Shown here in pieces: positions 50,425 through 61,114 of a stretch of 64,000 nt of DNA. The position numbers were made by a program, and so were the translations under genes. The stretch is from Buchnera aphidicola str. G002 (Myzus persicae). Lineage in GTDB: Bacteria > Pseudomonadota > Gammaproteobacteria > Enterobacterales > Enterobacteriaceae. Positions within the stretch are counted from its first letter, which is position 1; every line of letters begins with the position of its first letter. The notes under the pieces are model-generated. The model was given only the letters and a program-made list of their open reading frames with translations, was not told the DNA's origin and ran no database searches. The stretch covers positions 248,001-312,000 of the forward strand of contig NZ_CP002701.1 in the NCBI RefSeq assembly GCF_000521565.1, read 5' to 3'.

Positions 50425-51015
50425 ATGCAATTGATAGAAATAGAAAAAGCACTGTTACCAACACCTTGGGGAAATTTTTTTATATTTGGTTTTGAAGAAA
50501 AGAAAAACGGAAAAAATCATATTGCTCTTGTATATGGTGATATAAAAAAAAGTACTCCTATTCTTTCTAGAGTACATTCAGAATGTCTGACAGGAGATGC
50601 ATTTTTTAGTTTAAGATGTGATTGTGGTAAACAATTAGAAATAGCATTGGAAAGAATTTCTCAAGAAGGTAGTGGTGTTCTAATTTACCATCGTCAAGAA
50701 GGAAGAAATATTGGTCTTCTTAATAAAATAAAAGCATATGCTTTACAAGATAAAGGATTAGATACTGTTGAAGCTAATCAAAAGCTTGGTTTTTCTGCAG
50801 ATGAAAGAGATTTTTCATTATGTGCTGATATATTCAGTATATTGAATATTAAAAAAATTCGTCTATTAACAAATAATCCCTTTAAGGTAAAGATGCTGAG
50901 TAATGCTGGAATAAACATTGTTGAACGCGTACCGATTATTGTAAAAAAAAATTCTAAAAATGCTCATTATTTAAAGACAAAAGCTGATAAAATGGGTCAT
51001 TTGTTATCTGAATAA
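50425..51015 (+). CDS. ribA: GTP cyclohydrolase II
   Basis: First committed step of riboflavin synthesis from GTP. I use the ATG at 50425, preceded by a perfect AGGAGG (50415-50420), giving 196 residues as in E. coli; an ATG nine codons earlier lacks support. Zinc ligands C54, C65 and C67 ([17 protein letters not shown]) and [11 protein letters not shown] are intact. Riboflavin supply to the aphid is a proposed symbiont role. Confidence 0.98.
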   Translation: MQLIEIEKALLPTPWGNFFIFGFEEKKNGKNHIALVYGDIKKSTPILSRVHSECLTGDAFFSLRCDCGKQLEIALERISQEGSGVLIYHRQEGRNIGLLNKIKAYALQDKGLDTVEANQKLGFSADERDFSLCADIFSILNIKKIRLLTNNPFKVKMLSNAGINIVERVPIIVKKNSKNAHYLKTKADKMGHLLSE

Positions 51016-51082
51016 AATTTTTTTAAATATTTCAACTAAATAAGCATTTAATACTAAAATGTACTTTACTATTGTTAATAGT

Positions 51083-51103
51083 AGGGGTTTTTAATGAACC
51101 CCT
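51083..51103. terminator. 7-bp hairpin between convergent ribA and cls
   Basis: AGGGGTT (51083-51089) and AACCCCT (51097-51103) pair perfectly around a 7-nt loop, followed by a smaller 5-bp hairpin (GAATA/TATTC). A third dyad, TGTTTATTT/AAATAAACA, lies at 51159-51179. No clear T tract follows the first stem in either direction, so this is a probable but not textbook terminator. Confidence 0.5.
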
Positions 51104-51192
51104 GAATAGGAAAATATTCGATTTTCTTATATTGTTTATTAATTCTAAACAAATACGCTGTTTATTTTAAAAATAAACAACTATTGCTATAG

Positions 51193-52653
51193 TTAGAGTA
51201 ATGGACTCAAAAAATAAAATATTTTTTCAAGAATTCTTGTCCAATACGCGCGCATAGACCAAACTTTTTTATCTAATAATTGAGAATCTGAAATATATTG
51301 ATTTTGTATAAAAGATAAATTTTGACCAAAATGACTATCATCGATGACCAAGGTAATTTCAAAATTTAACCAGAGACTTCTCATATCCAAATTAGCAGTT
51401 CCAATTAGACTTAATTGTCGATCAACTAATATACTTTTACTATGTAATAATCCTTTTTTAAACTGATAAATTTTTACACCTGCTTCTAATAGTTCACTAA
51501 AAAAAACTCTACTAGCCCATTTTACTAAAATAGAATCATGATATAAAGGTATAATAATACTAACTTTTACTCCTCTTTGTGCGGCAGTGCAAATAGCATG
51601 TAATAAATCTTCACTAGGTACTAGATAAGGTGTAGTCATAATTAATTCATTTCTAGCTGAATAAATAGCAGTTAATAATGCTTGATGAATCATATTTTCT
51701 GGAAAACCCGGTCCGGATGCAATAACTTGAATGCTAGTCTCTCTATTAGATTTATTTTCTAAAAGATTTCTATTCGGTAATTGAGGAAGAATTTTAAAAC
51801 CAGTTTCAATTTCCCAATCACATGAATAAATTATTCCTATTGTTGCAGCTATAGGTCCTTCTATTCGCGTCATTAAATCAATCCATTGACCGATACCAGA
51901 AGATTTCTTAAATAAATATGGATCTACTAAATTCATACTCCCAGAGTATGTAATATAATTATCGATTAATATGATTTTTCTATGTTGTCTAACATCTAAT
52001 CGTCTTAAAAAAATTCTGAACAAACTGACCTTAAGAGCTTCTACAACTTGAATTCCAGATTTTCTCATTCTATCAACCCAAGGACTTCGAAAAAATTCGA
52101 TACTTCCAGCTGAATCAAGCATTAATCTGCAACGTATACCACGTTTTGCAGATTCGATCAAAGCAATAGCTACGTCATCTGCTATGCCACCAGGTTTCCA
52201 AATATAAAAAACCATTTCAATGTTTTTACGTGCTAAATAAATATCACGTATTAAAATTTGAATAGTTTTTTTAGTATTAGTTAAAAGTTTTAGTTTATTA
52301 CTTTTAATTCCAGAAATACCCTGTCTATGTTTGCATAATTGAAATAAAGCAGTCGCTACTTCACTGTTTTTAATTTGAAAAATATATGTGCAAGATTTGA
52401 GTTCATTTAACCATTGGTTAGATATAGACCAAATTCTATTAGCAATTCTTTTCTCTCTTTTCCCTAAATATAATTCACCAAAAAAAAACCAAATAGAAAT
52501 TCCAATAAATGGAATAATATAAATTGTTAAAAGCCAAGACATAGAAGAAGGTATACTACGTCGTTTTATTAAAATTCGTAAAGTAATATTAGCAATTAAT
52601 AACCAGTATATTAAAAAAACTAGACATTTTATTGAATTATAAAAAAGATTCAT
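51193..52653 (-). CDS. cls: Cardiolipin synthase
   Basis: Condenses phosphatidylglycerol to cardiolipin in the inner membrane. The 486 residues equal E. coli ClsA. Two N-terminal membrane helices (about 5-60) are followed by two phospholipase-D HKD motifs: [18 protein letters not shown] and [20 protein letters not shown]. Its place beside yciABC and trp matches E. coli with kch, yciI and tonB removed. Confidence 0.97.
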   Translation of the reverse strand: MNLFYNSIKCLVFLIYWLLIANITLRILIKRRSIPSSMSWLLTIYIIPFIGISIWFFFGELYLGKREKRIANRIWSISNQWLNELKSCTYIFQIKNSEVATALFQLCKHRQGISGIKSNKLKLLTNTKKTIQILIRDIYLARKNIEMVFYIWKPGGIADDVAIALIESAKRGIRCRLMLDSAGSIEFFRSPWVDRMRKSGIQVVEALKVSLFRIFLRRLDVRQHRKIILIDNYITYSGSMNLVDPYLFKKSSGIGQWIDLMTRIEGPIAATIGIIYSCDWEIETGFKILPQLPNRNLLENKSNRETSIQVIASGPGFPENMIHQALLTAIYSARNELIMTTPYLVPSEDLLHAICTAAQRGVKVSIIIPLYHDSILVKWASRVFFSELLEAGVKIYQFKKGLLHSKSILVDRQLSLIGTANLDMRSLWLNFEITLVIDDSHFGQNLSFIQNQYISDSQLLDKKVWSMRAYWTRILEKIFYFLSPLL

Positions 52654-52845
52654 CCATTAAAGGTCCTATTTATGACTTTTTTTAAAAGTGCCTTATATTC
52701 ATAGTTAAATATTTTCTATTGTTAACAAATTTATTTTGCAATATTTTTTAGTACTTTTATTATTAAATGTCTTTGAATGAAATTAAAGACAGAAATATAT
52801 CTTTTAATATTAAAAATTTTTATTTTAAAAAATATTCTTAATTTT

Positions 52846-53253
52846 TTAAATTAGACTCATTGGTAACAATTCAAGAGGTTTTCCTACTTTATCAATTGCT
52901 ACATAAATAAATTCAGCTACTGCAGCACAATAATATTGACCTAATGGTTTAGAATGAATTTTTTTAATCCATATTTCTACATTAATTTTAATAGAACTTT
53001 TTCCAATTTTAATACAATTTGCATAGCAAGTAACAATGTCACCTACTGAAACAGATTTAAAAAAATTAATTGCATCCACTCTTACCGTCACTACTTTTTC
53101 ACCTGATATTTCTTTTGCTAGTATTGCTCCTCCCATATCCATTTGAGACATAATCCAACCACCAAATATGTCACCATTAGCATTAGTATTTTTAGGCATA
53201 GCAAGAGTTTTTAATACTACTACTCCTATTGGTAAATTATTTTTTTCTGACAT
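52846..53253 (-). CDS. yciA: Acyl-CoA thioesterase YciA
   Basis: Hot-dog-fold thioesterase hydrolysing a broad range of acyl-CoAs. The ATG at 53253 (MSEKNNLPIGVVVLKTLAMP) gives 135 residues (E. coli 132); a GTG at 53268 is an alternative. The catalytic segment TNANGDIFGGWIMSQMD is intact. Cluster yciA-yciB-yciC is as in E. coli. Confidence 0.94.
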   Translation of the reverse strand: MSEKNNLPIGVVVLKTLAMPKNTNANGDIFGGWIMSQMDMGGAILAKEISGEKVVTVRVDAINFFKSVSVGDIVTCYANCIKIGKSSIKINVEIWIKKIHSKPLGQYYCAAVAEFIYVAIDKVGKPLELLPMSLI

Positions 53254-53301
53254 TATTAGAATGTTCACTCTCTATTATGTTATATGAATATTACAAAGAA
53301 A

Positions 53302-53835
53302 TTATTTTTGTTTTACTGTTTTAAAATTAATATAAATACCAGTTATTAAAATTAAAAAAAATGTTAAAGTTGTAAATCCGAAAACTTTAAAATTAACCCA
53401 AGTTTTTTCGGAACACCAATATGCTATATAAATGTTTAAAAGACTACAAAATAAAAAAAAAGAAGCCCAAAAAAAATTAATTTTACGCCAATAAATGTCA
53501 GATATTTTTATCTCTTTTTCTAAAAATCTTTGTATTATTGTTTTTTTTGTTAAAAATTGACTAATAAATAATATTATAGAAAAAATCATATAAATTATTG
53601 TTATTTTCCATTTAATAAATTGACTATTATGAAAAAATATTGTGAGAGAACCTAAAAAAGTGATTATAAAAAAACTAAATAAATTAATTTTATCTATCTC
53701 ATTATAAAGAAACCAATAAAATATACATATGAAACCAGACGAAATTATTAGTGCACCAGAAGCTATAAAAATATCGTAAAACTGATAAAAGATAAAAAAT
53801 GTAAGCATGGGTAGTATATTTAACATTTGTTTCAT
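53302..53835 (-). CDS. yciB: Inner-membrane septation protein YciB
   Basis: Polytopic inner-membrane protein (also called IspZ/IspA family) linked to cell envelope synthesis and septation. The ATG at 53835 (MKQMLNILPMLTFFIFYQFYD), preceded by AGGA, gives 177 residues (E. coli 179). About five membrane segments and the conserved FFHNSQFIKWK and WVNFKVFGFTTLTF are visible. An in-frame start six codons earlier was not favoured. Confidence 0.94.
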   Translation of the reverse strand: MKQMLNILPMLTFFIFYQFYDIFIASGALIISSGFICIFYWFLYNEIDKINLFSFFIITFLGSLTIFFHNSQFIKWKITIIYMIFSIILFISQFLTKKTIIQRFLEKEIKISDIYWRKINFFWASFFLFCSLLNIYIAYWCSEKTWVNFKVFGFTTLTFFLILITGIYINFKTVKQK

Positions 53836-53864
53836 AATTTTGATCCTAAACAATCTTTCAATTT

Positions 53865-54608
53865 TTAAGAGCGCAAAAAAATTATGTAAAATCGAAATAA
53901 GTATATAATTAAAATAGAAAAGAGTATATTCATGCTAATATTTAGTATTAAAAAAGTAATATTTTTATTAATCAAACAAAAATGAGATAGTATTGTAGTT
54001 AAAGTAAATTTGCTAAAAATCCAAAGCAAAACACTTGGTGCTATTATTTTTATATATTTCCAAGAAATTTGTATACTAAGACGTATAGAATCTAAAAAAC
54101 CATTTTTTTGAAAAGAAAAAATAATAGGTGATAAGGATAATAATATTGTTAATAATATACCCGGAATAATCAATATTATAAAACCTAATTGAGCAAGGAA
54201 AGTAGTCATGCAATTTAATATAAAAAAACTAGGTAAAGATGCAAAAAAAGAATATATTGAATATATAATTGATACTTTTTTACTATCAGATACAGTTAAA
54301 ATTAAAGTAATTATACTTCCTAATAACAATGTTTTACTTATTAATAATTCAACAATTTTAAAAATAGAATATTTTAATAATTCATATTTTTCTTCTAAAT
54401 TCATATTATTAATTAATTCTAATAATGAGTTAGCATCAATAAATTTATTATTTTCCATTATAGATATAATATGCATATTTGGTTTAATAAACATATTTAT
54501 TAGTATGCTAACAAAAGTAACAAAAATAGATATAAAAAGAATACTTCCTATGTGTTTAGAGAAAAAATAATGTGTATCACGACACAATTCACTAGCCGTA
54601 ATAAGCAT
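53865..54608 (-). CDS. yciC: Inner-membrane protein YciC (UPF0259)
   Basis: Membrane protein of unknown function. The 247 residues equal E. coli YciC, opening MLITASELCRDTHYFFSKH, with several long hydrophobic helices and the conserved LAQLGFIILIIPGILLTILL segment. It lies 29 nt before yciB, so the two are probably co-transcribed. E. coli ompW, next in line, is missing. Confidence 0.9.
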   Translation of the reverse strand: MLITASELCRDTHYFFSKHIGSILFISIFVTFVSILINMFIKPNMHIISIMENNKFIDANSLLELINNMNLEEKYELLKYSIFKIVELLISKTLLLGSIITLILTVSDSKKVSIIYSIYSFFASLPSFFILNCMTTFLAQLGFIILIIPGILLTILLSLSPIIFSFQKNGFLDSIRLSIQISWKYIKIIAPSVLLWIFSKFTLTTILSHFCLINKNITFLILNISMNILFSILIIYLFRFYIIFLRS

Positions 54609-54712
54609 ATATATACTCCTAATAAATATTATATAATATAAAGATTATACATATTATTTAAAACAAGCATATTCTTATAAAAAATTATATTGAATATACT
54701 TTTATATAAAAT

Positions 54713-55522
54713 TTATACCAATCTAGTGGCAAATTTTAAAGTTTGAATAAATTTTTTTATTTCTATGATCATTTTATCTTCTTCAGAAAAATGTTTTTCA
54801 ATAATATTTATAATTGCTGAACCACATATAACACCAGAAATGCCAGATAAAATCGCTCTTTTAACTTGTTTAGAATTTGAAATGCCAAAACCTTGTAATA
54901 AAGGAACAGAACTATATTTTTTTATTTTTTGTATAAATGGTAAAGATAATGACAAAGTTTTATCATTGATCCCAGTTACTCCAGGACGGGATAATAGATA
55001 AATATATCCTTTTGCATATAAAGAAATTTTAGATAATAAGTTATCATCAGCATCTGGAGGACAGATAAAAATAGAATCAATTTTGTATTTATTTGCTATA
55101 TTATAAAACACTTCTGATTCCTCAATTGGAACATCTGCTATTAGAACAGAATCTAAACCTACATTAAAACATTGTGAATAAAAATTATTAATTCCTTGAT
55201 TGTAGATAAGATTTGCATATATTAATACGCCAATCGGTAATTGTGGGTTTTTTGCACGTAAATTTTTTAATACTTGAAAATATTCTGAAAAAGTATTGTT
55301 TTGAGATAATGCACGTAAATTTGCTTCTTGAATAATTGGTCCATCAGCTAGTGGATCCGAAAAAGGAATTCCAACTTCTAAAGCATCTGCTCCATTTTCG
55401 ATCAAAATATCAATTATTTTTAATGATTGTTCTAAAGAAGGGTCTCCTAAAACGACAAATGGAACAAGACATCCTTCTTGAGAAACTGTTAATCGTACAA
55501 ACATTTTTTTATAGCGACTCAT
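54713..55522 (-). CDS. trpA: Tryptophan synthase alpha subunit
   Basis: Cleaves indole-3-glycerol phosphate and channels indole to TrpB. The 269 residues (E. coli 268) keep catalytic E49 and D60 ([15 protein letters not shown]) and QGFGIS, with phosphate-binding GSAI. The start lies inside the end of trpB (14-nt overlap), giving translational coupling. Tryptophan is one of the amino acids Buchnera supplies to aphids. Confidence 0.98.
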   Translation of the reverse strand: MSRYKKMFVRLTVSQEGCLVPFVVLGDPSLEQSLKIIDILIENGADALEVGIPFSDPLADGPIIQEANLRALSQNNTFSEYFQVLKNLRAKNPQLPIGVLIYANLIYNQGINNFYSQCFNVGLDSVLIADVPIEESEVFYNIANKYKIDSIFICPPDADDNLLSKISLYAKGYIYLLSRPGVTGINDKTLSLSLPFIQKIKKYSSVPLLQGFGISNSKQVKRAILSGISGVICGSAIINIIEKHFSEEDKMIIEIKKFIQTLKFATRLV

Positions 55523-56708
55523 TATTTTTCTTCCTGTTTTTTAAAATATCATGAACGGTAAAAATATCTTTATCACCACGACCAGAAAGATTAACAATTA
55601 AAATTTGTTCTTTTTCAGGATATACATGCATTAATTTTAATGCATATGCTAATGCATGAGAAGATTCTAAAGCAGGTATGATTCCTTCTTTTTTGCATAA
55701 AATTTGAAATGCATTTATAGCCTCTTTATCAGTAATAGAAACATATTCAGCACGCTTGATACTGTTTAACCAAGCATGTTCAGGACCAACAGATGGAAAA
55801 TCTAGTCCCGCTGAAACTGACCAAGATTCTTTAATTTGACCTTCTTCATTTTGCATTAAATGAGATTTCATACCAAAAAAAATACCAGTTCTTCCATGTT
55901 TTAATGGAGCTCCATGTTTTCCCGTTTTGATACCCTTACCACCTGGCTCCACACCAATTAAATTAACTTTATCATCAATGAAATTAGAAAAGATACCAAT
56001 GGCATTAGAACCTCCGCCAACGCAAGCAATAATTGCATCCGGAAGTTTTTTTTCTTGTTCTAAAATTTGTTTTTTTGTTTCTTCTCCAATAATTTTTTGA
56101 AATTCACGAACAATAGTGGGATAAGGATGTGGTCCAGCTGCAGTTCCAATCATATAATGTGATGTTTTATAACTATTTGACCAATCTCTTAGAGCTTCGT
56201 TACATGCATCTTTTAATGTTCCTGAACCGTTTTTTACTGATATAACTTCTGCACCCATTAATTTCATGCGAAACACATTAGGGTGTTGTCTTTCAATATC
56301 TTTTTCACCCATATAAATTCTGCATTTTAAATTTAATAGTGCACAAGCAATAGCTGTTGCTACACCATGTTGTCCAGCACCAGTTTCAGCAATAATTTCT
56401 TTTTTTTTCATTCTAATTGCTAACATAGCTTGTCCTAAAACTTGATTAGTTTTATGTGCACCACCATGTAATAAATCTTCTCTCTTAAGATAGATCCGAG
56501 TTTTTGTTCCTTTAGTTAAGTTATTACATAAAGTTAATGGAGTAGGTCTTCCAGCATAATTTTTTAAAAAATTACTTAGTTTTCTTTGAAATAAAATATC
56601 TTTTTGTGCATATACAAAATTCTTTTCTAGTTCAAATAAAGCCGGCATTAATATTTGAGGAACATACATACCACCAAACTTACCAAAATAAGGATTGAGT
56701 AAAGTCAT
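55509..56708 (-). CDS. trpB: Tryptophan synthase beta subunit
   Basis: PLP enzyme joining indole and serine. The 399 residues (E. coli 397) contain the PLP lysine K86 in [22 protein letters not shown], the phosphate-cradle GGGSNAIG and [13 protein letters not shown]. Between trpC (30 nt upstream) and trpA (overlapping). Confidence 0.98.
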   Translation of the reverse strand: MTLLNPYFGKFGGMYVPQILMPALFELEKNFVYAQKDILFQRKLSNFLKNYAGRPTPLTLCNNLTKGTKTRIYLKREDLLHGGAHKTNQVLGQAMLAIRMKKKEIIAETGAGQHGVATAIACALLNLKCRIYMGEKDIERQHPNVFRMKLMGAEVISVKNGSGTLKDACNEALRDWSNSYKTSHYMIGTAAGPHPYPTIVREFQKIIGEETKKQILEQEKKLPDAIIACVGGGSNAIGIFSNFIDDKVNLIGVEPGGKGIKTGKHGAPLKHGRTGIFFGMKSHLMQNEEGQIKESWSVSAGLDFPSVGPEHAWLNSIKRAEYVSITDKEAINAFQILCKKEGIIPALESSHALAYALKLMHVYPEKEQILIVNLSGRGDKDIFTVHDILKNRKKNNESL

Positions 56709-56738
56709 GTAATTATTTCTTCCTATTGGATGAAAAAT

Positions 56739-58100
56739 TTAATAAAATCTTAATTTTCTAAAAACTAACTGAATTTTTTTGTGATCTTTAATACCAGGTG
56801 AAACTTCTATACCAGAGTTAAAATCTAATCCTGAACAATTTAATTGAGATGCTACAATACAATTTTTCGAATTAATTCCTCCTGCTAAAATCACATTATC
56901 CCAAAAATTATCTTTAAGTAAAGACCAGTTAAAAGATGTATTACTACCTCCCGAATAAGAATCAAATAAATATTTATTTACATTGTTCCAATTAAGATCT
57001 GGTAATTGAGAAGAAATAGAAAAAGCTTTCCAAATCTTGATTTTTTGAGGTAGTATTTTTCTTAATTTATCAATGTATTTTTGATCTTCTTGACCATGTA
57101 ATTGTATAGCATAAAGAGAAGTTTCTGCAGCGATATTTGCAATAATATTTATATCTTCATTTTGGAATACTCCTATATATCTTAATTTACTATTAACAAT
57201 AATATTTTTTGCTATTTTTTGGGTGATATTTCTAGGAGAGTTTTTTATAAAAATTAATCCACCATAAATAGCACCATATTTTTCAACTACTGTAATATCA
57301 GAATTACGTGTTAATCCACAAACTTTATTATTACCTATAATAGTTGAACGTACAGCTATTTCCAGATTTTTTTTGGACATTAAGTGAGATCCAATTAAAA
57401 AACCATGAACAAATTTACCTAATTCTCTAACTTGACGATATTTTTTTATACCTGATTCACTGACTATTATTGTATCTTTATTAATTAATGGTGCTAACAT
57501 ACGAGTACGATTTAAATCAATAGATAAATCATGTAGGTTACGGTTATTAATCCCAATAATATTCGCATTTAAGATAAGAGCACGTTTTAATTCTGTTTCA
57601 TTATTTACTTCGGTCAATATCCCCATATTTAATTTTTTTGCTATTTCAGATAATTGCTGATACTGTATATCATTTAAAACAGATAACATTAGTAAAATAG
57701 CATCTGCATTATAATATCTAGCTAAATATACTTGATATGGATCAATAAAAAAATCTTTACATAAAATAGGTTGAGATACATTTTTTCGTATGATATCTAT
57801 AAATTTTAAATTTCCGTTGAAATATTGTTCATCTGTAAGTACAGAAATAGCAGATGCATATTTTTTATAAACATTAGAAATTTCTAATAAATCAAAATTT
57901 TTTCTAATAATTCCTAAGGAAGGAGATTTTTTTTTACATTCTAATATAAAAAAAGGTCTTGTTTTTTTTAAAGCATTGTAAAAATCACGTGTATTAGTGT
58001 GAATATTATTTTTGAAATTAACTAAGGGCTGTTTTTTTTTTCTTAATTCAATCCAATTATGTTTATATCTTATAATTTTTTTAAGTATTGTCTCTTCCAT
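56739..58100 (-). CDS. trpC: Bifunctional indole-3-glycerol phosphate synthase/phosphoribosylanthranilate isomerase
   Basis: Two-domain enzyme, 453 residues as in E. coli. Residues about 1-255 are the TrpC domain (ILECKKKSPSLG, ILCKDFFIDPYQVYLARY, TEVNNETELKRAL, VSESGI). Residues about 256-453 are the TrpF domain (KVCGLTRNSDI with the catalytic Cys, QLHGQED, LFDSYSGG with the catalytic Asp, LDFNSGIEVSPGIKDHKK). The start overlaps trpD by 20 nt. Confidence 0.98.
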   Translation of the reverse strand: MEETILKKIIRYKHNWIELRKKKQPLVNFKNNIHTNTRDFYNALKKTRPFFILECKKKSPSLGIIRKNFDLLEISNVYKKYASAISVLTDEQYFNGNLKFIDIIRKNVSQPILCKDFFIDPYQVYLARYYNADAILLMLSVLNDIQYQQLSEIAKKLNMGILTEVNNETELKRALILNANIIGINNRNLHDLSIDLNRTRMLAPLINKDTIIVSESGIKKYRQVRELGKFVHGFLIGSHLMSKKNLEIAVRSTIIGNNKVCGLTRNSDITVVEKYGAIYGGLIFIKNSPRNITQKIAKNIIVNSKLRYIGVFQNEDINIIANIAAETSLYAIQLHGQEDQKYIDKLRKILPQKIKIWKAFSISSQLPDLNWNNVNKYLFDSYSGGSNTSFNWSLLKDNFWDNVILAGGINSKNCIVASQLNCSGLDFNSGIEVSPGIKDHKKIQLVFRKLRFY

Positions 58101-59109
58101 ATTGTTCTTCTTTTAGCATTTCACTAACTTTTATGATATGTTTATAAACATCTCCACTACGAATTTTATCTAATGCTAATTGAGTGTTTTCTTTTAAATC
58201 TTCACATCCAAATATTCTTAGTAAAATGGCTACGTTTACTGCTATTAATTCTTCGTATAATCTATTACCCTTTCCTTTCATTATTGCCTTAATAATATGA
58301 TAGTTTTCTTCTGAAGAACTTTCTATGTTTTTTCTTTCAGAATGTATTTTTAAACCAAAGTCTTTTGGTCGTAATTCATATGAAAAAATATTTCCATCCA
58401 GTAGTTCAGATACATGTGTTGTACCATGTAATGTAACTTCATCAGTGTTATTTCCATGTATAACAATACTTCTTTCATATTTTAAATTTTTTAATATATT
58501 AACTGCAGGTCTTATTAGTTTTTTATGATACACACCAATAATAGTGAAAGAAGGTACTGCAGGATTAAGAAAAGGTCCTAATAAATTAAAAATAGTTTTA
58601 GTTTTTAAAGTTTTACGAACATTATTAGAATATTTAAACCCAGGATGATATTTAGGTGCAAATAAAAAACAAATATTTAATTCATCTAGAGTTTGACGAG
58701 ATCTTTCTGGAGATACATCTAAATTTATATTAAATTTTTTTAAAAGATCAGAAGAGCCAGATTTGCTAGAAATTCCTTGATTACAATGTTTAATAATTTT
58801 AAAACCACAGGTTGCAGCAACAAACGCACTCGCAGTGGAAACATTAATTGTATTTTTAACATCTCCTCCAGTACCTACTATATCAGAAAAAATATATTTA
58901 GGCCTTGGAAAAAAATTCATCTTTTCTGAAAAAGCATAAATTGCTCCTGTTATTTCTTCTATAGATTCACCTCTTATTTTCATAGCTATTAATATTGATG
59001 CTAGTTGTACATCTGTTATCTTACCAGACGCAACTGATCTAAATAGTTGATAACTTTCTTCTTGACTCAAGTATTTTGATTCATAAATTTTATTAAAAAT
59101 ATTTTGCAT
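58081..59109 (-). CDS. trpD: Anthranilate phosphoribosyltransferase, without TrpG domain
   Basis: Transfers phosphoribose from PRPP to anthranilate. The 342 residues correspond only to the transferase part; E. coli TrpD is a 531-residue fusion with the TrpG glutaminase at its N-terminus. PRPP-binding DIVGTGGDVKNTINVSTA, KHCNQGISSKSGS and the segment with NTDEVTLHG are present. It heads the operon, with AAAGG before the ATG. trpE, trpG and trpL are absent upstream, fitting Buchnera in which trpEG sit on a plasmid. Confidence 0.97.
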   Translation of the reverse strand: MQNIFNKIYESKYLSQEESYQLFRSVASGKITDVQLASILIAMKIRGESIEEITGAIYAFSEKMNFFPRPKYIFSDIVGTGGDVKNTINVSTASAFVAATCGFKIIKHCNQGISSKSGSSDLLKKFNINLDVSPERSRQTLDELNICFLFAPKYHPGFKYSNNVRKTLKTKTIFNLLGPFLNPAVPSFTIIGVYHKKLIRPAVNILKNLKYERSIVIHGNNTDEVTLHGTTHVSELLDGNIFSYELRPKDFGLKIHSERKNIESSSEENYHIIKAIMKGKGNRLYEELIAVNVAILLRIFGCEDLKENTQLALDKIRSGDVYKHIIKVSEMLKEEQYGRDNT

Positions 59110-59127
59110 TTATTACCTTTAAAAATT

Positions 59128-59155
59128 TTTATACAATAAATATTTTTTATTACAA
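59128..59155 (-). promoter_or_regulatory. Weak candidate promoter for trpDCBA
   Basis: Leftward, TTGTAA (59155-59150), 16 nt and TATAAA (59133-59128). Transcription would start about 12 nt before the trpD ATG, leaving room only for the ribosome-binding site. No tandem Trp codons or attenuator stem-loops exist in 59110-59335. AT-richness makes chance matches likely. Confidence 0.25.
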
Positions 59156-59335
59156 ATATTTCAATGTTTGTTATTTTTTTAAATTTCCACAATAATCTAT
59201 TGATGTAAATAATTCAATTGAAATTTAACAAACTTTTTTTGTAAATATTTTAGAAATAAGTTAAAAAGTAAAAAACAAGATATGATTATCATTTTAATAC
59301 ACCATATTTATAATAATTTTTTAGGAGAGAAAGAA

Positions 59336-60229
59336 ATGAATAAATTAATAATAATATTATTATTTTCTTTAGTATCTATTACTTGGGGTACTACTTGGAT
59401 TGCAATGAAAATTGCTGTAGAAACTATCCCTCCCCTTTTTGCTACTGGTCTGCGTTTTTTAATTGCTTCTCCTTTATTAATTATGCTTTCTTACTATACA
59501 AAAAATCCTCTTTTATTTCCTCAAGGACAAAGATTTTTTCAATTAATGATTGCCATATTTTATTTTTCTATACCCTTTACCTTGATGCTATATGGTGGTA
59601 TTGACGTCAGTTCTTCTATTGCTTCTATTATTTTTTCAAGTATGCCTGTTGCTGTATTAACAGTATCATGTTTATATTTTAAACAAAAATTATTTTTAAC
59701 TCAAAAAGTTGGATTAATAATTTCTTTAATTACATTATGCATTGTTTTACTAATTGAATTAGAATCAAATTGTTTTTTTCAATGGAAGGGAATTTTAGCT
59801 TTACTTTTTGCTTTGTTTAGTCATGCTATGATTTATGCTACATGTCAAAAGAAATGTTATAGTGTATCTGTAATAACTTTTAATGCTTTACCGTCATTGT
59901 TATCTGGAATAATTTTGTCTACTATATCATGGTTTACAGAAAGTCCTCATTTTGATACTTTTTCTAATAGATCGATATTAGCTGTAATTTATCTTGGAGA
60001 TTTTTCCGGAATTTTTGGAATTTTATCTTATTTCTATTTACAACAGAAAGTAAGCGCATTTTATGCTTCTACTGTTTTTTTGATTTTTCCAATAATTGCA
60101 GGATTTTTAGAAAGTTATTTCTATAGTCATACAATTTTACTATGTGAAATGTGGTTTATTTTTCCATTACTGATAGGAATATTGTTAACTTTAATTCCAG
60201 TTAAAAATTTTCAAAAAGAAAAAATTTAA
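59336..60229 (+). CDS. EamA/DMT-family transporter (YedA-like)
   Basis: Ten-helix inner-membrane permease of the drug/metabolite transporter superfamily, whose members often export amino acids or metabolites. The ATG at 59336 ([21 protein letters not shown]) follows AGGAGAG and gives 297 residues; an ATG at 59282 would add 18. The two EamA repeats are recognisable ([35 protein letters not shown]; and [32 protein letters not shown]). It resembles E. coli YedA but the substrate is unknown. It is divergent from trpDCBA, where E. coli has no such gene, so export of tryptophan or another amino acid is an attractive but untested guess. Confidence 0.85.
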   Translation: MNKLIIILLFSLVSITWGTTWIAMKIAVETIPPLFATGLRFLIASPLLIMLSYYTKNPLLFPQGQRFFQLMIAIFYFSIPFTLMLYGGIDVSSSIASIIFSSMPVAVLTVSCLYFKQKLFLTQKVGLIISLITLCIVLLIELESNCFFQWKGILALLFALFSHAMIYATCQKKCYSVSVITFNALPSLLSGIILSTISWFTESPHFDTFSNRSILAVIYLGDFSGIFGILSYFYLQQKVSAFYASTVFLIFPIIAGFLESYFYSHTILLCEMWFIFPLLIGILLTLIPVKNFQKEKI

Positions 60230-60276
60230 AATAGCATATTTTATAAATTGTAAAAGAATTATAACAGGTATTAGAA

Positions 60277-61026
60277 ATGACTCAAAAAATACAAAAAATA
60301 TTATCTCATTTTGGATATGGTTCACGTAGAAGTATTGAAAAGATGATTAATTCTGGAAAAATATTAGTAAACGGGAAAAAAGCAGTAATCGGTCAGTATT
60401 TAAACGAAAAAAATTTTGGTGAAATTAGAATTCAAGATAAAATTATTTCTATAAAAAAAACAAAATTCAGAACTAAAGTTTTAATCTATAATAAACCAGA
60501 AGGAGAAATTTGCACTACAAAAGATTTTCAAAAACGTCCTACTGTATTCGATAAACTACCATTTTTAAATACAAATAGATGGATTAGTATTGGAAGATTA
60601 GATATTAATACTAGAGGGTTATTATTATTTACAAATGATGGAAATTTAGCTAATCAACTTATGCATCCTAAAAATCAAATAGAACGAGAATATTATATGC
60701 GTATTTTTGGAAAAATTAATAAAAATACAATGAATATTTTAAAAAAGGGAGTTAGAATTAACAATACTTATTCTTCCTTTAAAAGTATATATTCTTTTAG
60801 TGATAAAGAATCAGGAAAAAATCAATGGTTTAAAGGTATTTTATGTGAAGGAAAAAATCGTGAAATTAGGTCTATGTGGAAAACAGTAAAATGTCAAGTA
60901 AATCGTTTAATTAGAATACGATACGGAAATATTGTTTTACCGAGAGATTTAAAAATAGGACATTGGACTGAATTAAATTCTACATTAATAGATAGTTTGT
61001 ACAATTTAATTTCTACTCAAAAATAG
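60277..61026 (+). CDS. rluB: 23S rRNA pseudouridine synthase RluB
   Basis: Makes pseudouridine 2605 in 23S rRNA. The 249 residues (E. coli 291) consist of an N-terminal S4 RNA-binding domain (KIQKILSHFGYGSRRSIEKMI) and the catalytic domain with the Asp motif GRLDINTRGLLLFTNDG, and they lack the disordered C-terminal extension of E. coli. RluE/RluF are related, but position beside sohB and topA fits RluB. Confidence 0.93.
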   Translation: MTQKIQKILSHFGYGSRRSIEKMINSGKILVNGKKAVIGQYLNEKNFGEIRIQDKIISIKKTKFRTKVLIYNKPEGEICTTKDFQKRPTVFDKLPFLNTNRWISIGRLDINTRGLLLFTNDGNLANQLMHPKNQIEREYYMRIFGKINKNTMNILKKGVRINNTYSSFKSIYSFSDKESGKNQWFKGILCEGKNREIRSMWKTVKCQVNRLIRIRYGNIVLPRDLKIGHWTELNSTLIDSLYNLISTQK

Positions 61027-61114
61027 AAAAAAATAATTTAGATCTAAAAATAATTTTATATATTTATTTTTTTTGATAAAAATCATTTCTATATTTTTTA
61101 AAAAGGTTAATTTT

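Noticed and set aside
59110..59335. trpL-like leader peptide or attenuator upstream of trpD
   Set aside because: No short frame with tandem Trp codons and no terminator/antiterminator pair could be found.
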